From HGM04593 sp964458275 (GTDB lineage Bacteria; Bacteroidota; Bacteroidia; Bacteroidales; Bacteroidaceae), in assembly GCA_964458275.1 (NCBI GenBank), contig CAYWIE010000004.1, positions 1-64,000 of the forward strand: a DNA stretch of 64,000 nucleotides, given 5' to 3'. The translations under genes were made by a program, and so were the position numbers. The notes beneath the pieces were generated by a model. That model saw nothing but the letters and a program-made list of their open reading frames with translations, was not told the DNA's origin and ran no database searches. Positions 59,487-64,000 of the stretch are shown piece after piece. Each line of letters begins with the position of its first letter. Within the stretch, counting starts at the first letter, position 1.

Positions 59487-60995
59487 TTAGGCATTCATTT
59501 CGAGCATTTCGCTTATGTATTCGCGGCTGTTGCTCAGACGGGGGACTTTGTGCTGTCCGCCTAATTTGCCTTTGCTCTTAAGCCAGTCGTTGAAAAGCTG
59601 CTTGCGTGCGGGAATTACTTCGAGGGCTTGCAGTGTGATGTCCTTGTAGCGTTTGGCTTCGTAGTCGGAATTTATCTGCTGAAGCGTGGTGTCGAGTATG
59701 GTCGCGAACTTTTCGAGCGAGTCGGGGAGTTGCGAGAATTCTATTAGCCATTGGTGGCGGCATTGTGCGTCGGCATCCATATATACGGGTGCGGCTGTGT
59801 ATTCTGCCACTTGTGCCCCGGTCTCGGCACAGGCTTTTGAGAGGCCTTGTTCTGCATTGTCTACTATCAGTTCTTCTCCAAACGCATTTATGAAGTGTTT
59901 GGTTCGTCCGGTGATTACAAATTTATATGGGTTCTTGCTTGTGAAGCGCACTGTGTCGCCCAACATGTATCTCCATAGTCCGCATGAGGTGCTGATGAGC
60001 ATTGCGTAGTTGCGTCCTATCTCTACGTCCCACAGAGGAATAGCTTTGGGATTCGGACTGTCGAGCTCTTCAAACGGTATGAATTCGTAGAACACTCCGT
60101 AGTCAATCATCAACAGCATCGACGGGTCGGTAAAGTCGTTCTGTATGCCGAAGAAACCTTCGCTGGCATTGTAGGTTTCGAGGTAGTGCATGTTGGAACT
60201 GCGTATGAGCTGTTTATACTGTTCGCGGTAGGGGGTGAATGCTACTCCGCCGTGGAAGAATACTTCGAGGTTGGGCCAGACTTCGTCTATTGATTTTTTC
60301 CCTGTGATGTCGAGTATGTGCTTGAGTACAGCCATCATCCACGATGGTACGCCCGAAATATTTGTTACATTGTTGTTGCATGTGGTGCGGGCTATGCGTT
60401 CCATTTTCTCCTCGAAGTCGCTGAGCAGTGCTATCTTCTTGTTGGGGACACGCACAAGATTCACCAAAGGCATGATGTTCTCGATGAGTATGGCGCTGAG
60501 GTCTCCGACGAGCGAATTGGGCAGGTTGTAGTTGGGGGCATGGCTGCCGCCGAGGATAAGCGCTTTGCCCGAAAATATGCGGCTTTCGGGGTTGAGCTGC
60601 AGGTATAGGGATACAGAGTCGCGTCCGCCTGCATAGTGTACGTTCTTGAGCCCGTCGGGTGTAACAGGGATGAATTTGCTCTTGTCGTTTGTGGTTCCTG
60701 ATGATTTGGCGAACCAACGGCAGTTGCCGCGCCAGAGTATGTCGCTTTCGCCGTGGCGCATGCGGTCTATGTATCCTTTGAGGCTCTCATAGTCCTGTAT
60801 GGATACATTGGATGCAAAATCTTCGTATCTGCTTATGGTGTCGTACTTGTGCTTCTTGCCCCATTCGGTGTCGGCGGCTTTCTGCACAAGTTCCATCAAT
60901 ACCCGTTGTTGTATCGCTTCAGTGTCTGTCGCGAATTTGTCTATTTTTTTTGCTCTTAATTTGAATATGTTGTTAAGCAGTGATGTTTCGTTCAT
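59487..60995 (-). CDS. GH3 family acyl-adenylate-forming enzyme
   Basis: The GH3 family, known from plants as auxin-amido synthetases, activates a carboxylate with ATP and joins it to an amino acid or similar amine. The 502 residues have the expected motifs: RWFAKSSGTTNDKSKFIPVT (ATP loop, about 90-110), a central NVTNISGVPSWMMAVLKHIL, YNASEGFFGIQNDFTD (about 280) and GDTVRFTSKNPYKFVITGRT (about 350), followed by the mobile C-terminal domain. There is no signal peptide. Bacterial members are common in Bacteroidetes but their substrates are unknown. It heads the minus-strand block running to sufE, with about 80 bases to the next gene. Confidence 0.88.
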   Translation of the reverse strand: MNETSLLNNIFKLRAKKIDKFATDTEAIQQRVLMELVQKAADTEWGKKHKYDTISRYEDFASNVSIQDYESLKGYIDRMRHGESDILWRGNCRWFAKSSGTTNDKSKFIPVTPDGLKNVHYAGGRDSVSLYLQLNPESRIFSGKALILGGSHAPNYNLPNSLVGDLSAILIENIMPLVNLVRVPNKKIALLSDFEEKMERIARTTCNNNVTNISGVPSWMMAVLKHILDITGKKSIDEVWPNLEVFFHGGVAFTPYREQYKQLIRSSNMHYLETYNASEGFFGIQNDFTDPSMLLMIDYGVFYEFIPFEELDSPNPKAIPLWDVEIGRNYAMLISTSCGLWRYMLGDTVRFTSKNPYKFVITGRTKHFINAFGEELIVDNAEQGLSKACAETGAQVAEYTAAPVYMDADAQCRHQWLIEFSQLPDSLEKFATILDTTLQQINSDYEAKRYKDITLQALEVIPARKQLFNDWLKSKGKLGGQHKVPRLSNSREYISEMLEMNA

Positions 60996-61095
60996 AGCTA
61001 CATAGATTGTAACAAATATTCTTCACAGCGAATGCTGTCGATATTTGTGCTTTATCGTAAACATACAAAATTAATACAAATATTTCGAACAGCCC

Positions 61096-61126
61096 TTAGA
61101 GACTGTTAAATTTTAACAGCTTCTAA
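61096..61126. repeat. Palindromic remnant of the dispersed element after dsbD
   Basis: TTAGAGACTGTTAAA and TTTTAACAGCTTCTAA are near-mirror copies of the element end (TTAGAAGCTGTTTAAATTT) meeting without an interior. It sits 10 bases after the dsbD stop on the minus strand and could act as its terminator. Confidence 0.55.
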
Positions 61127-61136
61127 TAGTTTTTTG

Positions 61137-63077
61137 TTATTTGTTCTTGTAATTGTTCAAGCCTTGTTCAAGGAAGTTTATGTATGACTGTATATCTTCG
61201 TTGTATGAGTATGAGCCTGCAAGCGGTTCGCCGTTGCCGTCGACGGGTACGTAGAACGGTTGGGCGTTGGCACCGAACTTGCAGCGTTGCAGATAGCTCC
61301 ATTTGTCGCCGAGGGTGCGCAGCTTGCGTTCTGTGCCTTGCTCGGTTACGGTAACAGGCTGTGGCAGCGGGGTCTTGTCATCGACAAACAGGGTTATCAG
61401 GACATAGTCGTTGCGCAGTATCTCTGCTACGCGGCTGTCTGTCCACACGGATGCCTCCATCTTGCGGCAGTTTACGCAGCCGTATCCTGTGAAGTCGAGG
61501 AGTACGGGCTTGTCGTGTGTGCGTGCATATGCCATTCCCTCGTCGTAGTTGTTGAATTTTGCGTGTACATCGCCGTCGGAGAGATTGAAGTCCTGTGTCC
61601 ACATGGGTGGCGCAAATGCGCTTATGGCTTTGCAGGGAGCTCCCCACAGTCCGGGTATCATGTATATGGCGAACGATAGCGAGAGCAGTGCGAGGAAGAA
61701 TCTGGGCACCGATGTTGTGCGGTCGTTTGCGTCGTCGTGCGGGAATTTTATTAAATTCAGCAGGTATAGTCCTAACAGTGCAAAGAGCACTATCCATAGT
61801 GCAAGGAATACTTCGCGGTCGAGTATTCCCCAGCCATAGGCGAGGTCTGCTACCGACAGGAATTTTAGTGCAAATGCAAGCTCTATGAATCCGAGTGTTA
61901 CCTTTATCACATTCATCCATCCTCCCGAACGGGGCGCTTGTTTGAGCATCGAGGGGAACAGCGCGAAGAGTGTGAATGGAAGTGCAAGGGCGAGTGCAAA
62001 GCCAAGCATGCCTATTGCGGGACCGAAGAGCGAACCGGTTGTGGATACCTCTACAAGCAGGAAGCCTATGATGGGTCCTGTGCACGAGAAGGATACCAGC
62101 GACAGGGTGAACGCCATGAGGAAGATGCTGAGTATGCCAGATGTGTTCTTTGCTCTTGCTTTCTTGTTTACTTTATTTGTCCACGATGATGGGAGGGTGA
62201 GCTCGAATCCGCCGAGGAACGATGCTCCGAAGAGCAGCAGCAGCAGGAAGAAGAGCAGGTTGAATATGGCATTGGTAGATAGCGCGTTCAGTGCGCTTGC
62301 TCCGAATATCAGAGTTACGGTCAGTCCGAGTGTGAGGTATATTGCTACTATCGAGCAGCCGTAGAGGATTGCCTCTTTCAGTGCTTGGGCGCGACTGCCG
62401 GCACGCTTCAGGAAGAAACTGACTGTCATGGGAATGATGGGCCATACGCAGGGGGTGAGCAATGCCAGAAGACCTCCGCCGAATCCCAGAAGGAATGTCA
62501 TCCATAGTGGGCGTGAACCGCTCTGCGAACTATTTTCGTCGAAACTCTTCAGCTCGCTTATTACGGGCTTCCACAGCGGGTTGTCGGTGAATATATTGCC
62601 TGCATTGTCTGCGGCAGGAGCAGCCGCCTGCTTCTCTTTGCTGTTTATGTCGAATTCGTATGTGGCAGGAGGCAGACAGCTCTCGTCGTTGCACAATCCG
62701 TAGCGCAGATAGCCTTGTGCCCGGAAATTCTTGTCGAGTATCTTCAGCTTCTGTGTAAAGGTGGCGCTGTTTTCGAAATACTTCACTTTCATCCCGAATA
62801 CAGGGTCGTCTTTCTCAATTTCTCCTGCTCCGGGGGTCAGTTTGCCCACCGGCTCCAGTCCTTCGAGTGTCTCGAACGTTATTGTGGCTGCTGTGGGACC
62901 GCCGTCGGGCAGGTTGGTGGAGTATAGGTGCCATCCCGATTCTATATCTGCCTTGAGGATGATGTTTATTTCATCGCCTTCGATGTCGAACGACGCATTT
63001 ATTGTTGCGGGATTCTCTACCTGGCAGTAGGCGAGTGTAGAGATTGCCAGCATCAGAAGTGTGAGTAGTTTTTTCAT
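61137..63077 (-). CDS. dsbD: Thiol:disulfide interchange protein DsbD
   Basis: Moves electrons from cytoplasmic thioredoxin to periplasmic thiols. The 646 residues have a signal peptide ending LAYC before QVENP, a periplasmic N-terminal domain with YGLCNDESCLPP (about 125-140), and a membrane core of about eight segments with TPCVWPIIPMTVSFFLKRAG and SFSCTGPIIGFLLVE (the redox pair). A C-terminal thioredoxin domain has LLDFTGYGCVNCRKMEASVW near residue 540. All three cysteine pairs are present. Length is normal. A promoter and an element remnant lie at its ends; the next gene is the rRNA methyltransferase 16 bases upstream. Confidence 0.94.
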   Translation of the reverse strand: MKKLLTLLMLAISTLAYCQVENPATINASFDIEGDEINIILKADIESGWHLYSTNLPDGGPTAATITFETLEGLEPVGKLTPGAGEIEKDDPVFGMKVKYFENSATFTQKLKILDKNFRAQGYLRYGLCNDESCLPPATYEFDINSKEKQAAAPAADNAGNIFTDNPLWKPVISELKSFDENSSQSGSRPLWMTFLLGFGGGLLALLTPCVWPIIPMTVSFFLKRAGSRAQALKEAILYGCSIVAIYLTLGLTVTLIFGASALNALSTNAIFNLLFFLLLLLFGASFLGGFELTLPSSWTNKVNKKARAKNTSGILSIFLMAFTLSLVSFSCTGPIIGFLLVEVSTTGSLFGPAIGMLGFALALALPFTLFALFPSMLKQAPRSGGWMNVIKVTLGFIELAFALKFLSVADLAYGWGILDREVFLALWIVLFALLGLYLLNLIKFPHDDANDRTTSVPRFFLALLSLSFAIYMIPGLWGAPCKAISAFAPPMWTQDFNLSDGDVHAKFNNYDEGMAYARTHDKPVLLDFTGYGCVNCRKMEASVWTDSRVAEILRNDYVLITLFVDDKTPLPQPVTVTEQGTERKLRTLGDKWSYLQRCKFGANAQPFYVPVDGNGEPLAGSYSYNEDIQSYINFLEQGLNNYKNK

Positions 63078-63093
63078 AATTATATTGTTTTTC

Positions 63094-64000
63094 TTATAAT
63101 TCCATAGGGTTTTTGCGTATGCGCCATTCGGCGGGGTAGAGGTTGTTCACTCTGTTGCCTACGTTTTTGGCAAAGCCAATCGGTGCCTCCTTGTATGTGA
63201 GGAGCAGTATTCCCATCGGTGCGTCGGGGAGCGTAAGCGCCTCTCGGTGGAGATAGGCGAGTGCTTGTTCGAGCGACAGCTCTTCTGTGGCGAAAGCTCC
63301 GCGATTGAGAATGTTGCTCATCGCAAGCTGGTGCATGGGGATAGCTTTCTTGTTTTTTATCGTTGCAACGGGTACTCCGCAGTGCAGCACTTTCAGTCTG
63401 GATTGCAATGCGGATATTGCGGAATGATGCTTTGTGGGGATTGCTGTAACGCAATCTTCGTTTACATCAAATGTGTAATCGGGCGATGTAATCCACGATT
63501 TTATGTCGGATTGCTGTTTGGGCAGGGGCGTCGGCTTTGTGCGTGCAGGGCGAGGTTGTGATACGCTGCCTTCGCCCTCTTTGCGCAGCAGGGCGAGGAA
63601 GAATCCCTCTCCGCGTGTGTATCCCGGAATGAACCGGTAGGCAGGGAACTCTTCGCCTATGAGATTGCCGGTGATGTTCCATCCGTCCGATGTCTCTATG
63701 GGGAGAATCTCTGCTCCGAACTCATCGCGCATCCATGCTACGGTCTCCTCGTTTTCGTGGGGGTTGTATGTGCATGTGCTGTATATGAGAAGTCCTCCGG
63801 GGCGGAGTGTTTGCCAGATGTCTGCGAGTATGCTCCTTTGTCGTGCCACGCAGGTCTTGACATTGCCGGGCGACCAGAGTGAGATGGCGCGGGCATCTTT
63901 GCGGAACATTCCTTCGCCTGAACATGGCGCGTCTACTGCTATTATGTCGAAGAAATCTTTCAGTGGTGCAAAGTCGGCAGGGTCGTTGCGTGTAACGACT
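63094..64000 (-). CDS. rRNA cytosine-C5 methyltransferase (RsmF/NOL1-NOP2-Sun family), C-terminal part (runs off right edge)
   Basis: SAM-dependent methyltransferase that makes 5-methylcytosine in rRNA. The 302 visible codons include DAPCSGEGMFRKDARAISLW and LIYSTCTYNPHENEETVAWM, the two family cysteines (catalytic and product-releasing). The C-terminal part (from about PTPLPKQQSDIKSWITSPDY) is the PUA-like RNA-binding region of the RsmF type. The N-terminal methyltransferase region and the start lie outside the window. It is upstream of dsbD and may be co-transcribed. Confidence 0.92.
   Translation of the reverse strand, partial: VVTRNDPADFAPLKDFFDIIAVDAPCSGEGMFRKDARAISLWSPGNVKTCVARQRSILADIWQTLRPGGLLIYSTCTYNPHENEETVAWMRDEFGAEILPIETSDGWNITGNLIGEEFPAYRFIPGYTRGEGFFLALLRKEGEGSVSQPRPARTKPTPLPKQQSDIKSWITSPDYTFDVNEDCVTAIPTKHHSAISALQSRLKVLHCGVPVATIKNKKAIPMHQLAMSNILNRGAFATEELSLEQALAYLHREALTLPDAPMGILLLTYKEAPIGFAKNVGNRVNNLYPAEWRIRKNPMEL

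Noticed and set aside
1..64000. CRISPR arrays, rRNA genes, prophage or transposase genes
   Set aside because: I scanned for regular short repeats with spacers, rRNA-like sequence and transposase or integrase motifs and saw none.

Overview
The window comes from a member of the Bacteroidota, most likely the order Bacteroidales. Promoters repeatedly match the Bacteroidota consensus (TTTG near -33 and TAnnTTTG near -7). Ribosome binding sites are weak. The gene set includes families largely confined to this phylum: a long omega-like RNA polymerase subunit, DUF4837, DUF4293 and DUF4254 proteins, a lipoprotein glutaminyl cyclase, and secreted proteins with a Bacteroidales-type C-terminal module. 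A complete frc-oxc oxalate operon is compatible with a gut lineage such as Muribaculaceae, but genus and species cannot be fixed from this sequence. I see no rRNA, prophage, transposase or CRISPR array.

Layout. 1-5.6 kb: start of a class III fructose-1,6-bisphosphatase gene (cut by the left edge) and a leuA-leuC-leuD-leuB operon, all on the minus strand; a 189-bp inverted-repeat element splits leuC from leuD. 6-12.2 kb: malQ and a 1189-residue secreted protein with a duplicated architecture. 12.6-19 kb: a seven-gene minus-strand operon (rlmN, DUF4837 lipoprotein, pdxA, nucleotidyltransferase, ATP-grasp, CDP-alcohol phosphatidyltransferase, HAD); its last four genes overlap and look like a dedicated pathway for an activated alcohol phosphate and a lipid head group. 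19.4-24.8 kb: a coiled-coil surface lipoprotein, an OmpA-family barrel and a small secreted protein. 24.8-28.8 kb: oxalate catabolism (frc, oxc, AEC carrier). 28.9-33 kb: queA, a ParDE-type toxin-antitoxin pair with a frameshifted toxin, and uvrB. 33.2-38 kb: bamD, rpoZ, DUF4293, tRNA-Leu(CAA), and rplM-rpsI and rpsB-tsf with structured leaders. 38-47.6 kb: manC, rmuC, a WecA/TagO-like transferase, pdxB, a DUF4254-GT9 pair, the NAD(P)HX repair enzyme and a DsbA-like protein. 47.8-52.3 kb: argR, a GNAT enzyme, argG, argC and argD. 52.5-64 kb: galE, then a minus-strand block of sufE, glutaminyl cyclase, cysS, DUF3108, an Ig-like lipoprotein, a GH3-family enzyme, dsbD and a partial rRNA m5C methyltransferase.

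How the parts connect. Much of the window is core anabolism: leucine, arginine, PLP (pdxA and pdxB both present), cysteine charging and translation. The rest serves the envelope: polyprenyl-phosphate glycan initiation, GDP-mannose and UDP-galactose supply, BamD, DsbD and DsbA-like redox proteins, OmpA and secreted proteins. The glutaminyl cyclase fits the observation that several signal peptides here appear to be cleaved just before glutamine.

The most interesting items are a family of small non-autonomous inverted-repeat elements scattered between genes (one nearly intact 192-bp copy, a related 189-bp copy, and fragments that contribute promoter parts or a stop codon), the four-gene head-group cassette, the broken toxin beside an intact antitoxin and operator, and the mutually exclusive stems in the rpsB leader.
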